This document shows, in pieces, positions 22,970-36,506 of a DNA stretch of 64,000 nt. The notes beneath the pieces are model-generated. The model was not told the DNA's origin and did no database searches. It saw nothing but the letters and a program-made list of their open reading frames with translations. Within the stretch, counting starts at the first letter, position 1. Each line of letters begins with the position of its first letter. The position numbers and the translations under genes are program-made. Source of the DNA: Floccularia luteovirens (taxonomy: Eukaryota > Basidiomycota > Agaricomycetes > Agaricales > Squamanitaceae); the NCBI GenBank assembly GCA_009739215.1, contig VSJF01000009.1:496001-560000 (forward strand). Direction: 5' to 3'.

Positions 22970-25900
22970 CTACTGGATTTTGCCTCTCAGTCTTATATCT
23001 CGTGAACTAGCACCAACTACCACCCCAATACTTCCTTCGGGCTTCTTCCATCCTTGTGCAACAACATCCCAGACCGACAGTGAATGTCGCGAAAGATTGA
23101 TAGACACTGTCTTCTTCTGACCGGGCTTCAAGTCGACGTCACTGAATCCTTTTAATAACGAAGGTGGTTCACCGCTTGAAGAATCCATCTGTACATATAG
23201 TTGTGGGATCTGTTGCACAGGATTGGAATCAGTTTAAATAAAGTAAGAATTAGTAAGTTTGCCGTACCTCTCCTCCGGCGACTGGACCAGTATTTTGGAT
23301 GTCAAATGATACTTTGAATGCTGGTCGATGTAACCTTCAAACAATATATTTCATACCCCATCCTACTGAAAGGAGATATATATTCGATTACGTACCAAGC
23401 AGCTGTCGAAGACCCGGCAGCAATAGGACTTGCCTTGCCTGCATCCCAATTTTTCTCGAGGTCACTTTGTGTTCGATCAGAATGCGACACCTTGGTCACT
23501 TCGCAGGTTGCTGTAAGTAAACTTGGTATAACTAAGCCCAAACCCGAATTCAAAGCGAGGTGTTATATTCCGCTTGAAGAAAAATGAAAAAAAGTTTAGG
23601 ATGACATGGAACATGTAGACTCACGGCATCGAATGCTCTGTATCCTATCAACAATCTGCAAGAAGACGAGGTTATTTAGCTCTCTCAGATGTGCGACAAA
23701 GAAGATATTATTACTGACCCTTCAGTATAAGGAACTTGCAAAATTTGACCTGGGGTTCCCCCGGTCACCACTTGTGCAGAATAGTCGTCTATACTCTTTG
23801 CAATCGTGTATGGTAGACGTCCAGAAGGGTTCCAATCACCGTAGAGAACATCCGTTATTGAGTTCCCTGCTTCCTGACCTGGCGCCCCGGCCCAGAGGAC
23901 CTAACAGTCCATCATCAGATGAGATAATTCTCCCTTCGTGAAGAAAAATTATTACAGCTGTGACATTAGGATGATCAATCCATGGCTCCACAATAAGTTG
24001 TCCAACACTGTGGACAATGACTATGGTGTTGTTATTCTGAGCTGCAACTGCAAGCACGAGGTTGTCTCCGCCATGGAATGCCGAGAGATTACCCCTAATA
24101 AAACATATTAAGAAAGAAAGTCATCGAATGCATATGAATCAGAGGTTACCTATCGCTTCCTTCACTCGAGTCCGAATTGATAAATACCAACTGCTGCAGA
24201 TCTGCCAATAGCCATGTTTCCTGCCCTAGGTAGATTGAAATCGTCAAAAATCCAAGATATGGACGTTCTATCATCCCTGGCACGGCGTTGAATCGCTTCA
24301 TATGGCTGGTGAAAAATTATACCTTCAGAAGTTCATGCAGCCTTTCAAGATGTAAGGAGGCTTCACATGATATCAAATATGTGAAATTGGCAGTCCTAGC
24401 ATTCCAAGCAAAATTTAGATAAGTCAAAGATGCCTGCGATTTACTCACCCGCTACCTCCTCCCATTGCCAAGATACCATCATTCCCACCTTGATCACGGA
24501 ATTCGTTGGGTCCTGCGAGACGGGCGGGTCCTGCATCACTCCCTGCCATGAAGATACTTCTTGGTTTCTTCAACGGTAGCGCTCCTCTTTCATTTTTCAA
24601 CAGCACAGTACTTGCAGCTCCAATTTGTCTCACAACTTCGAAGTGATTGCCTTGGACATCTATGTGTTCATTCGTGGTCTCATCTCCTGGTTGGTTGCCA
24701 TTGAAGTTGACTGCGGGATATGAGGGAGAATCTTGGTTGAGGAAATACCACCCCGCAAGGATCCTCGTCTGTAAATGTAAACTTAATCCGAGTTGGGACT
24801 TTTGGATTTGTAACACTCACTGCCATGTCTTCGACGCGAGCACGGGGAATCTCACCATTTTCAACGAACGCTGTCAAGTTACCACCAAAGAACGAGCCAG
24901 GACCTCTGCCAACATTTCCAGGCATTGTCATCTATCGTTAATATTATATATTGGTCATCATTTTAGTTAATAATTAAAAAGGTAACGTACGTCAAGACCT
25001 GCATTTGCTGATGCAGTGGAGTGTGTTCTGGAATGATAAGTTCGATGTCAAGTCTTACTTGAGCTGAAATCAGAAACTCACGCTCCCCAGTCCGACATAA
25101 CATCTAATCTCTTGTATGAGTATATTATTACTATATAATAATTTCAAAATAGTACTCACAGCCCTGGAAGGCGAATTCGCGCTTGAGGATATCGTTGAGG
25201 GTTTTATCATTCTCGCAGGCATAAGTGCCGTTGACTTGGTCTAAAGTACACTCACGTCAGTAATTTGCTTAGCTTATAATGTTAAAAGGTATTCACTATA
25301 ACTGCACATTATGCTTGTAACTCCTGCCATCACGCTCCTTAAAAACGGATGCGCATATATTTCATGTTGTGTTCGGTCATCTACGTTGGAAGAAGACGTC
25401 GTTCTGTCATGTTCTTGTTCGCTAAGAAATTTCCGGATATCAGCTTTCCAAGCTTAGCTGAAGGCTAAACAGGAACAGCTGACTTGTCAATGAAGTGTTT
25501 AGCACAAGCTTGTACGCCGCCTTCTTGCATTCCTACGATGGTCTCAAATGCCGCTACAAAAAGAGGTAAGATGGCAAATAAGGTAATATGTGATGCACCT
25601 TCACCTTCTCCAGCAAGGAACGGATCTTCTCCAAACCCTTCAAAGTTCCGACCTGCTTCAGCAACTCTTGCAAGATTCATCATAGGGCCAAGGGCTACAT
25701 TTACACCCTTTCCCTTATGTTCAAGTCCCATAAACAAGCCTCGAAGTCGAATGAGAGATCGGTTGAATCTAACATGAAAAATTTAGAAACTGGACTGAAG
25801 ATGTAAAATAAAAAGTCCTCACGTCGCAGCTGTGTTGATTCCAGTTGGGAATGAGGTAACAAAGTCAGCAAGGCGAACGCCCAGTGGTGAATCCTTTTGT

Positions 25901-26648
25901 CTTCATAAGTAAATTGTCAGAGTTGAGAAAAAAGAACAAACCTCCAAGCACAGTCCTGGCCATCCTTTTCCATCCACCGGCTCTATTGGTGGGATGTTTC
26001 CCTAATTAATAAGTTCAGGAAGAGATGGAAAATCTGTAGAAGTTATTCTCGAATGCTTACAACACATCGTCCAACAAATCCAGTAGATTCAAATCCTGTA
26101 GCGATGCTGGCAAGTTCATCCAGATTCAAGCCAGCAACCTAACATATGAGTTTCAAAAAATTAGCCCTCTAGCGACCCATGCTTTGTTTACTTGCCTTGG
26201 CTTTTGCTTTCTTGTACGCAGATGACCAAGCGGGAGCAAAGTCGAAAACTATACCCGATTCCCCATCCACAGAAGGAGGGTTCTTGGGATCGACAGAAGG
26301 AAAAACTCCAGCTACGGGTGCCTGGGATGGTATAGAGAAGGGAGTGAATGCACCTTGTGATTCGGATGTCACACCAGCTGGATTACTTGAGATGGGGGAT
26401 ATGATAGATGTCACCACCTCACTTGCAGAGGAAAGTGGAATGCTTTGCACTGACGAAGAAACGCCAGAAAGAGGTACTGATAAGCTTGAAGCCTGACTGA
26501 AAACGCTACTACCAGATATATGAGAAATGGCAGTAGGGCTTGCTGAATGGGCGGATATAGATACGCCCAGAGGGACGGCACATAAAGCTAGGGGGACATG
26601 GCATATTGCCAGGAGGGCCTTTACGTAGGCAAGACGACGAGACACCAT
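22970..26648 (-). CDS. Secreted GH3 beta-glucosidase, copy A; frame interrupted three times
   Basis: The gene reads from 26648 with a signal peptide (LAYVKALLAICHVPLALC), a Ser/Thr/Val-rich linker of about 110 residues and DPKNPPSV, then the GH3 domains. Visible motifs are WPGLCLEDSPLGVR, GVNVALGPMMN, QACAKHFI, the nucleophile motif YVMSDWGA, LDMTMPG, VLLKNERGALPL and the C-terminal fibronectin-like segment ending VVVGASSRDIRLRG. It should release glucose from beta-glucosides during plant cell-wall degradation. The first long intron (near 26120-26180) uses a GC donor (AAG|GCAAGT). One extra base is needed to break the frame at about 24370 (at a splice donor), 24190 and 23500. The neighbouring paralog is intact at all three sites, so this copy is either decaying or affected by sequence errors. 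Confidence 0.8.
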
Positions 26649-27444
26649 TGTAACAAGTGGCTATTGGGGTGTTTACAATGACACTTTCTCTTGGACCTGC
26701 AAAACTTCTGGTCTCATATAGCTGCTAACAATTTTCAACAACCAATCGTTTGGCTCGCCTTTCATGACGTTCTTCACAAGGCTTTCTTGTACAGTATCGC
26801 CTGAACAGACACGAGATGTGGCCCCATGACTGTTAAGCAGCTTCCAAAGTACTGTCTAGAGTGGTATGGTCTGGTTGTCCTGCGATAAAAGTACTCGGAG
26901 TATTTGTCAAGATAGAAGAGAACACCATTCCTCGTGCACTGGCATCGATTTTAGCTAAAATTGAAGTACCATTTCACCTTCATATGATCAGGTGGGGTTG
27001 GTAAACGCGTGTAGTGGGAGGTCTACAAATCTGAAGAACCTTCCTACAGACTCTGCATTACCCAAGAACGGCAACTTCCTTCGAAAAGCCAGTGAGAACA
27101 TGACTAAGTTTATATGTCAAAGTATGGTCGTGTCCAGTGAAGACCAACTTTGGGCTGTTACGAATGAAAATCGGGCTTAAGGAGTGTGGTGTTCAAGCAC
27201 GGCATGAAGAAACATGGAAGTGAGGTTGAGGGTGCAGTCGGACCGGCTGTAAGTAACTCTTACACATGATCATGTTACTAAGAAAGCGGAAAAATGGTAC
27301 GTAACGATAAAATGTCAGAGACTTTTGGGGTATGTAAATTTGCAGACGTGTACAGGTCAGATATCTAGTGGGGTACGAAGAACTTGAGTCCTGATTGCAT
27401 TCTAAGCCCAGTAGTCTATGAGTAACTTGGAATAACTTCATTTT
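26649..27444. other. Intergenic region between tandem beta-glucosidases
   Basis: This must contain the promoter of copy A and the 3' UTR of copy B. A short frame at 26992-27180 has no features. No repeat of the region upstream of copy B (31342 onwards) was obvious, so the duplication seems old or did not include the promoter. Confidence 0.4.
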
Positions 27445-30400
27445 TTATATAGGGATGCGTCCATTTAATCTTGTATCGCGACTGCTGGCACCAACAGTTA
27501 CTCCAATCTTTCCTTGTGGTCTTCTCCATCCTTGTGCTACAACATCCCAGATGGATAAATCATAACGCGATAGGTTCAATGTAATCTGTTTCTTCTCGCC
27601 AGGTAGCGCTTCCGTATTGGTGAAACCCCTCAATACAGAAGGAGGTTCACCTGACGAAGCAGGGAAGTTGACGTAGAGTTGGGGAATCTGTCCATGCGGT
27701 CAGAAAATACAAGTATAACTTTCATGATGCAAGTTCTTCACCTCTCCTCCAAAGACCGAGCCCGAGTTCTCAACGAAGAATGTTACTTTGAAAGCGGGTC
27801 GATGTAACCTTGTAGAAATGCAGTAAGTAACTTTGTCTCCAGTATTCCAGGTAAACAATACCATATAGCCCTGGTTATACCTTCCAACTGTGGTGTGGCC
27901 TTTCCTTGCTCCCAAGCTTGGGCAAGCTTTGTATCTGGACCATCATCCACCTGCAACTTCTCGATATGAAGTCCACTGTATTTCCACTTTGTATAGCTTA
28001 GTCCAAAACCGAATTCAAAACGAGGTTCAATATTGTTCTATTGTCACAGTGAGCTAGCATTGAGTACCACAAGGGTATATACTTACAGCATCGAAGTGGC
28101 GATAATCAATTAGTAGGCTATTTAGAATTCTTGTTAGTCTTTTAAAAAGTGACTGAGAGAAAGGACGAACCCTTCTGCATATGGAATGCTCAGAACATCT
28201 TGTGGTCCTCCTCCCAAAATGAGCTGTGCGGAATAATCTTCCATTCGCTTAGCAATGGTGTATGGGAGTCTTCCTGTGGGGTTCCATTCTCCATACAAGA
28301 CATCGACTAACGAGTTTCCAGCTTCTTGACCAGGGAGTCCAGCCCAAAGAACCTTTTTTTAAATGAGTCACTCTGATGTTGGGTCCACAAGTATAAGTGT
28401 GAATTTACCGCGGTAATGTTGGGATGGTCGATCCAAGGTTCTACAATCAACGGCCCCACGCTGTTGATGATAACAATTGTATTGTTGTTTTGAGCGGCAA
28501 CAGCTTGGATCAAATCATTCCCGCCATGCCAGAGCGTGAGATTTTTCCTAGAAAGTGATTTATTAGAAATTTGATGGAGAAATTAACAGCGAGAGCCATA
28601 CCGATCACCCTCGTTGTTGTCAACAGTGATATAACCTTCTCCAGAGTCTGAGTTGACGAAGACGAGTGCAGCAGACTTCCTTATAGCTACATTACCCGCA
28701 CGCGGAAGATCGAAATCATCCAAGAACCAGGAGACAGATGTGCGATCTTTCCTAGCCCGTTCCTGGATGGCTTCAAGTGGCGTGATAAGGTAGGTGAAAT
28801 TTGCAGTTCCAGAACCCCATCCCATTGCCAAAATACCATCAGATCCTCCCTACGGGATGGGTCAGAGATGTCATAAACATGGTATTATAGGTTTACCTGA
28901 TCAGAGAATTGATTCGGGCCTGCTCTTCCTGGACCTGCATCACTCCCTATCATAACCAAGCTCCTAGGTTTGTTCAATGGCAATGCACCACGCTCATTCT
29001 TCAACAAAACAATACTTGCGGCACCAATTTCTCTAACTACACTGAAGTGGTCGTCTTGTACATCGATGCGTTGATTTGTTGCCTCGTTGTCAGGCAAGAA
29101 TGCGTCAAAGTTGGTCATTGGGTAGTTTGGACTGTCTTGGTGCAAAAGATACCAAGCGGCAAGGATGCGTGTTGCTAAGGTATATCATGAGCATCGAAGA
29201 GGTAAGAGAGTAGTATATGCTATCGCTCACCCATATCGTCTACTCTTGATGCTGGAATGGTGCCGTTGTTCACATATGCGGTTATGTTTGCACCAAAATA
29301 TGTTGTTCCAGATGAAAATGTGATATCACCCGGCATGGTCATCTTAATAAATATCAATACGGCAGAATACAAGTTTTTAGAGATCATGGACTTACATCCA
29401 AACCAGTAACGACAGAGATAGTTGACATGGTCCTATAAAAGCGGTCGGATGACGTATTTGGGACATTGAAATTGGACTTACGCCTGCCAGTCAGACATGA
29501 TGACTATAGTATCTTATCAGAACCTATACCAGAATAATTATAAAACTACGTACAGCCTCGGAAACCATATTCGCGCTTTACAATGTCATTCATGATCTTC
29601 TCGTTTTCGCATGCAAAAGTACCATTGATCAGATCTATAGGAAGCGTGAGTTTGTGATTCATGGATTCGAAGGTGGGAACGTACTGTAACTGCACATCAT
29701 GCTTGCTACTCCAGCCATGACACTCCGCATAAAAGGATGCGCATATATTTCGTGTTGTGTTCTGTCATCGACATCAGAACTTTCCTGCGTGCGCTTATGC
29801 TCCTGTTCACTGTTGTATAGTGTGAACATTCAGTAACCAGTAATTTCATTCCAGACGCACTTGTTGATAAGATGCTTCGCACAAGCCTGTACTCCACCTT
29901 GCTGCATCCCCAGGATTGTTTCGTATGCAGTCTCACCAGTTAGATATGGATCTGCGCCAAAACCTTCCCAGTTCCGTCCACCTTGGGCAATACGACCCAT
30001 ATTCATCATTGGTCCAAGTGCAACATTTACACCTTTTCCTACGTGCTCAACACCCATGGAAAGACCACGGGAGCGCATAAGTCTGCGGTTGAATCTGTGT
30101 ATACGATTAAGCTTCCCATATTTTGGATTGTGCAGTATAAGAATACGAACGTAGAGGCTGCATTGATTCCAGCAGGGAAGGCGGTGACGAAATCGGCATT
30201 ACGCACCCCAAGCGGGGAGTCCTGATAATTTGTTTAAGTTAATGTTCTTGCAAACAAAAGTACCACTGACTTCAAGGCATAGTCCAGGCCAACCTCTACC
30301 GTGTATAGGCTCTATTGGGGGTATGTTTCCCTAAAATCATGTTATGATGTGGGTCTTGACAAATAAAAGGAACTTCTACTGACAACACAGCGACCATTCA

Positions 30401-31341
30401 TCCAACCTACACCTGTTGATATATTGATTTTTTCATCTAGTGAAAGGCCAGAAACCTGAGGAAAAAGTCAATTAGGCGTCATCGCGTAACAATTATCCCG
30501 AAAAGAAGATGCAGGGATGCCATCATACATCAATAGAATACGTGCTAATACGCGACGCGATCGAGATGCGAATAGGCTAAATTTCGCATCCAGGTTATAA
30601 TTTCTGAGACGTCCTGTACAAAAGTACATTTGGTACGCCTCGTCACGATCAATGCATGCACCATAAACATTTATGACCTAGTGCTCTATAATTTGCATAT
30701 AGAAGGGTGATTGTAGGAATCGACCCCGATCGCATTGTAGAGGAAGGTCAACTCACTTTCGCTTTAGCTTTGGAGTATGCGGCGCTCCATGCAGGCCCGA
30801 AGTCAGGTATAATGGAGGAGCCAACCTAGTGTCATTAATTAATTTCCCAGATATGATGCAAGGGTTTTCAGCTCACGGGTGGTGGGTTCTTCGGATCCAA
30901 AGAAACAAAGACAGAAGGTATTGGTACTTCGGAGGGTGTAGGAAACGGAGAGAAAGTGTTTTGAGAGATCGGAACATGAATGATTGGCTCTGTTGGAGGT
31001 ACAGGAGGGACGCTGGACGTAGGCGGTTGTTCCGTAGAACTTGGAATAGCAGAAACAGTGCTTGTGAGACTCTGAACAACCGAACTTGCGACGGATGCAC
31101 TGGACTGAGGAGTCGAAGCCGCAATGGAAGTACTAGCGGACAGAGAGCTTGCGTTTGAAATTGAGCTTGAAAGGACACTGCTCGATGAAAGAGAAACAGA
31201 TGACGCAATTACTGTGCTGGTAATAAGCACCGAGGTATTCGAAAGAACCGGAGTAGCACTCGAGGTGCTAGAGAGGACATCACTGTCCGCAGCGAGAACG
31301 AAGGGAAGTAAAGAGAGGTATGGCCACTTGTGCAAAATCAT
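27445..31341 (-). CDS. Secreted GH3 beta-glucosidase, copy B, intact
   Basis: This gene is collinear with copy A and lies immediately upstream on the same strand. It begins MILHKWPYLSLLPFVLAADS, a signal peptide, then has a long Ser/Thr-rich linker and SLDPKNPPP. The GH3 core shows WPGLCLEDSPLGVR, GVNVALGPMMN, QACAKHLIN, the nucleophile motif IMSDWQA, LDMTMPG, VLLKNERGALPL, VLWAGLPGQEAGNS, RFEFGFGLSYT and a final fibronectin-like segment, GVTVGASSRDTRLNG. About twenty exons can be joined without a stop. The intron after the linker segment (about 30458-30760) is near 300 bp, several times longer than the others. Gly-Ala after the nucleophile is Gln-Ala here. It should be extracellular and act on cellobiose-type substrates. 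Confidence 0.9.
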
Positions 31342-32623
31342 GGTGGTTGAAAAAATGAAGCGACGTTGTGGAGCAAGCGAAGCCGCTTGTTATAAACTTA
31401 TAGAACATGCTTCCACAGTTCAGCTAACGAAGAAGAAGACTGGATAGGTCTTAGTTCTGTTACGTAAATTTATCTCCGCATGTATCTAAAACACCGGCTC
31501 GTGACCACATAAATCCGTTCAACACTGATCAACTCACTTTTTTTTGCTTCCATTCAACCTCATATATCATAGTCTCCACTCTCTCATGTGTATCTCTGTT
31601 CATATTTTTACACTCCTTCCCAACAAATATTTCATGCGCAGCACTGACTCCTCTGCACTGTGTACATCATATCGAGTATAAAGTGCACAAGTTCTGTATA
31701 CACTCAAATTTCAATTCGCAACCTTTTCAGTGGCTCTGGAAACATCATCTCCATCATTTCGTAAAATTCTGGTAGGAGCATCCACAAGGTTAGTGTTGTC
31801 CTACTTGATCTATTTCCGTAACTTACGACCTTTAAGACCTTGTGACCTTGTGGATTACATCTCATATGACTCCTACGTCGCCGGCAATGGACTTCCAGAA
31901 GCTAACTGGTGAATAATTTTATCTCCGTCTAGAGCGGTTGTGAAGGTTACCAACCGGGCACAAGACAGCAATTAGGGTACACGCTTGCTCCGCCATGAGA
32001 AATTCAGCGGTATGTAAATCCGAAAGGACCTGTTAATTCTGTCCCTCCCCAGTTGCCCACAAATTTCATGGAAGTTCAAAAGTCTTGGTTCTGTACTTAT
32101 ACTTAGTATGTGTATTACTAATGATTTATCTCAAGTATACTAACACTGTAGTTTCTCCATATGTTAATAGTTATCGTAGTGTATTGTTGTTGTACCAAGC
32201 AATATATTTCAACAAACCCGACATACTGTAGTGACAATTTTCAGAACTTTGCATGAAGGAGATTTATTTCGGTCATCACTTTTCCCTTCCCGGCTCTCTG
32301 TTTTGTCACCAAAGCTTCAAGCTTCATCTCTCTCTGTTTAATAAGCTGAAGTTGTTTTATAGAGGCTCGCGCGCATCCACCAATGAGATGAGGAGTTCCT
32401 CTATCAGTCATATATCAGAAGTTTACAGTGATCGTTGGGGTCTGTAACTTTTGATGAATCTAACCTTGACGACAATAAGTAGTTATTTCTATTAGTATTA
32501 CGAAAGTGAGATTAATGTAACAGGACACATCAGACTACGATACATAGAGTACAAGACCACGAAGGGGAACTATACAAAGCACACGAATATCATAACGCAA
32601 AGATTAAGGGAGAAGAAGAAAGT
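31342..32623. other. Gene-free interval
   Basis: This is the promoter region of beta-glucosidase B followed by AT-rich spacer. Open frames at 31730-31912 and 32253-32447 show no motif, signal peptide or splice partner. No repeat shared with other parts of the window was seen. Confidence 0.45.
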
Positions 32624-33705
32624 TCAAGCTGTCAGTTTGGGTATAACCCTGACCATCTGATCTATATTGATGAATTGTACCCAAGACTCCAAATCCTTCA
32701 CATCCTCATACCATATGAATTTTGATTCCCTTGTACCTCGAAAGAATGCACAAACACATTGGTAGTTCTCTTCAACCAGTTGGGTTTTTCGAGCGACTCC
32801 AAGACTAGCTTCAAAAATACGAAATTCCCAGCCTTGTAATGGATGTCCATCTCCATGGGCACGTTGCTCAGGAACATTGAACTCAAGTCGCGACCAATCG
32901 AAGCCGAACGGTTGACCTATCGCTTTAATGTAAGCTTGCTTGAGAGTTAGGACAATGCAAAGTCGTTTCAAAATGGTCTCGTCAGTTGGTTCACTTGTGA
33001 TCATTGCGATTTCTGAAGATGTCAACTATTTTGATCAAACCATCTTGATCAAAAAAGGAACTGCACATAAATGGTGTTAGAGCACTAACCTTGTGTGAGA
33101 GAGATTCTACATATGCTGACACCGTCACTCCTCGTGGTTCCACGGACAGTTGCTTGATTCCAAGCCCAATGTTGATGACCTTGCGTTGCGTACCCTGTGT
33201 CATAGCCATACCGCACAATGAGTTCTCGTACGTAAGGTGGTACCCTATCATCGAATGTAGAAATTTTTCAGGTGACATATCGTCCGGGGTCTAAGAACGT
33301 GTAGTCAATGGCGATAGGAAACAAAGACTTCATATGAACCTGTTCTATCCAATGCTTCCCATGTGCAGTCGTGCAGTCCCTCCATTTAGCACGAGGTATT
33401 CTTCTGTGACGCATCATAAGCAAAGGTAACATGTTAGTAATGAGGTGTCCTAGGTTATAATTTTCATTAGGACTTTCTCTCGAGGTCATCAAAAACTCAC
33501 GAAAACTATTTGGATCCGGTGGGTTAAAGGATGTCTTTGCATGAGGGACACAATCCTCCACTACCTTATGACAGGCCTCATACTCCTACAATTCGTTCGA
33601 AATCGTCTCGGTCGGCTGTAAAGGAGAGAAAGTGGTACCCACTTCTCTGGTATATTCTCTATTAAGGGATAACATCCAGACGAGGATCGGACAGTCACCA
33701 GACAT
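32624..33705 (-). CDS. Divergent phosphopantetheinyl-transferase-like protein; frame interrupted
   Basis: The product starts about 33705 (MSGDCPILVWML). It continues with LLMMRHRRIPRAKWRD, GKHWIE and IGYHLTYENSLCGMAM, then INIGLGIKQLSVEPRG, LTLKQAYIKAIGQPFGFDW, EFNVP and a C-terminal QGWEFRIFEA segment. The order and spacing match the two halves of an Sfp-type 4'-phosphopantetheinyl transferase, which loads carrier proteins of fatty-acid, polyketide and lysine synthesis. The metal-binding Asp of GxD is Lys here and the Glu of KExxxK is Gln, so ordinary catalysis is doubtful. One extra base at about 33590 breaks the frame between ERI and EYEACHK. A second ambiguous join lies at about 33270-33320, either a 49-bp intron or one more base. 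Confidence 0.6.
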
Positions 33706-34632
33706 GCTTGAAAAATACGAAGGTAAGTGCCGTTCACAGCTTGCCCATCCATACCCCTTGAAATATCATGTGACCTGTCAATTGTACGCTGTTCCAAATG
33801 CCCATATGAAGTGTGGCATAAAGCAATGATCCGAATCCAACTGCAATCAAAAACTTTTTTTGCTGACAGCTGCTATAGAGACATCCCATATATATGTCTA
33901 TGTCCAAGCTTGGGCAAGGACCCGACTCGGTGACTTCCAAATACAATAATTATGTGCTCACTATCAATTCTTTCAATCATGCTCTGTCGTAGGATTTTTC
34001 TGTCATTATCTACACACAACATTGGGCTGAACAAGATCTAGCACCAAGATCGGATACAGGACAACAGACAAGTACCAGCAATCTTCTGATGATCAGTGGT
34101 TGCAAATTTATGTGCTGTTATAGGCATAGTTAATGAAGTCACAAACCTTGTGAGAGGAAATGTAAGTGCGTTATGTAGCGTGTAGGCATAAGGTTGAGGG
34201 TACCTTAATTGCGAGATCGACAAGCTTCCTATCGGACAGATGAAAACCTTATATATGGACCATATAGCCTTCATTTTAACCTTTGAAACACTTACTATTT
34301 TATGATGAGACCGCTGGAGTGTGTTATGTTTGAATAGGACAAATGCTGCTGCTTTATCCCTCGATTTTTCCTGACAAATGTTGTGGACTCCTCAACACAC
34401 AACTGAGCTAGAGACTCATTGATATCTGTTATGTACTGCGCGGACTGAGCCGATATTCGGGGTTACGTAGGCGACAGATTTCTCATTCTGTTGGTTTATG
34501 GGAGATTAAAACGGGGAGGAGGCAGTGACTGACTATAACCTGCGACTGGGGCTAGGTTTGTAGTTTCGCTATTGTTAGCATCGGTCCGAAGGTTTGAGGA
34601 GGGGATTATGTCAAGCACTTTACATCCGATAG
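33706..34632. other. Gene-free interval
   Basis: Spacer between the transferase-like gene and repeat copy B. Only short frames without motifs occur. Confidence 0.4.
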
Positions 34633-35577
34633 CACTCGCCCAGCAAAGTACAGAGCCCAGGAATATCCAAAACACCGCTTCGCCCATGAACTAGACCGCT
34701 TTCCTGTCTACCATATGTGCGGTCAGAGCGACGATGGCATGCAACTGGCACATTATGGTAGATCAGGCCCATGGTGCAGCTGAGAGGAGCGCCCCACCTG
34801 AACTCGCACGCCATTTACTCTAGGCGTTGTACACGAGCCCCACGTCGCACACACAGCAGTGTGCCGTCATGTACGACTAAGTCAGAGTCAGCGGTCAGAA
34901 GCCCCGCTTTCCCTTGTGGTTGTATAGTTGAACAACATGTGGTTTGGATATCCTAAGCTGGAGATGTACTCGCCTGCATTTTGTGTGGTTTTGGTGCCAG
35001 TGGACTAGGCGTTATGTTATCCGGGAGGGATTTTTACTTCAGGTCAAGCTGGGAGTGGATGGAAGTGGTCGTGAATCAAAGGGGCTTATGGTTCTTTCTA
35101 TTGTGCTCAACTATTTATGCTGTTCTCGGCTTGAAAAGTTGGCTTTGTTTGGTGCGAATACGCGTTGGACAATACCACGTGACATCACAAATAAAGGTTT
35201 CACGTGAATTATCACCATATCATTGTAGTCGCGGTTGAGCACTACCCCCAATGCCCTTATATCAACTGACCTCGTCGAATATGACTACTCGCTAATATCA
35301 TCGCCCAACCAAAGATAATAACTACACCCAACGTCATTCTATACCAAGAGATAAAAGTACTGGTTGTAAGTTGTCCCAGCTTTGACACATTCAGTACCCA
35401 TTTTGCCTAACATCAAAACCACACACAATGTAGGCAGACATGTCTTCAGCTATGAACCCTGCCGGTTTCATGTCACTGTCGCTCTGGCTGCACGCATGAT
35501 AGACAGGGAAGCGTTCTAGTTCATGAGCTAAGTAGTGATTTGAGTATTCCTGAACTATTTATTCCATTCAGTGAGTG
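34633..35577. mobile_element. Fold-back element, copy B (shorter, more diverged)
   Basis: The left arm, from CACTCGCCCAGC at 34633 to about 35020, is about 90% identical to the arms of copy A. The centre keeps the same order of motifs (gttgagcactac near 35234, ataccaagagataaaagtac near 35341) but is shorter. The right arm, about 35405-35577, is degraded to scattered matches such as ggaagcgttctagttcatgagc and ends GTGAGTGTTGCTAT. No protein is encoded. The asymmetry between arms, compared with the near-identical arms of copy A, suggests this copy is older. Confidence 0.65.
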
Positions 35578-36506
35578 TTGCTATCTTCTAGAATTATGGA
35601 GGCTTCTCCGCTAGACTCAAGAGTCCCGTTACATAAATATCCAGATGAATATAACTGAAGTATCCTCAATGTGGCAGAAGAATTGGGCAGAATTTACCCG
35701 TTGTTTACACCATGGAAGATGGGCATCTAAGAGAAGCAATGAGTTCTTTTTCATTTGTCTCTACAGTTTCTTATATCAAAATGATTAAAATTATGAACAT
35801 CCTGTAATAAATGAAAACCAATCATGCAGGTTTGAAAACGATCTAAATACTAAGTTTATATTTTCTTGTCATTAGGCACCAGGTAACAAAATTTGTAAGG
35901 ACATTCAAAACACTGCAGTAAGTGTTCCGAATTTCCAGATGTTTGTGGCTGAAATCTGTCATTAGTATCAGAAATTTGCAAGCACGTATTTTAAGGACGT
36001 TCACAGCAGATTCATCTCTTTCACCTCTTTAAGACCACTTTTCAGCTAAGTCTATGATAATTAAGGTTCCTCGCTTCGCATGTAGTTTACACAATGTAAA
36101 ATTGGGGTCTTGGTTAGTTTTTATACCTTCTTACCCCCCCCCTTCTCATACAACAGCGCAGCTACATATTCTCCGATACATCCTGAGTTAATCTTCTTTG
36201 ATAGAATGCTGTATAGGGCGCGAAATACGTACACCTTTATGTGCTGATCCATGACCGTCGGGGCATAACCTTCGTTGACATGAATGTGTTTGCCCTACTC
36301 TACTTCTCTGAACGAGTGTCTGGGAGGCGACAAATACCACATGGTTCTTTCACAGCATATCTATTTTTTTAAATCTTTCAACACCATTGTGTTATCAACA
36401 CTTGACAGGTGGAACTAAAAATAGTCACAATCGCGACGTGTTGGCGCCTCTTATTTCTCATTTAAAGCTTGCCTTGGACCGCTCAGACTATCTTCAAAGC
36501 CCCAAC
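35578..36506. other. Gene-free interval
   Basis: AT-rich spacer and promoter region of the hydrolase gene, including a C9 homopolymer near 36135. No gene seen. Confidence 0.45.
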
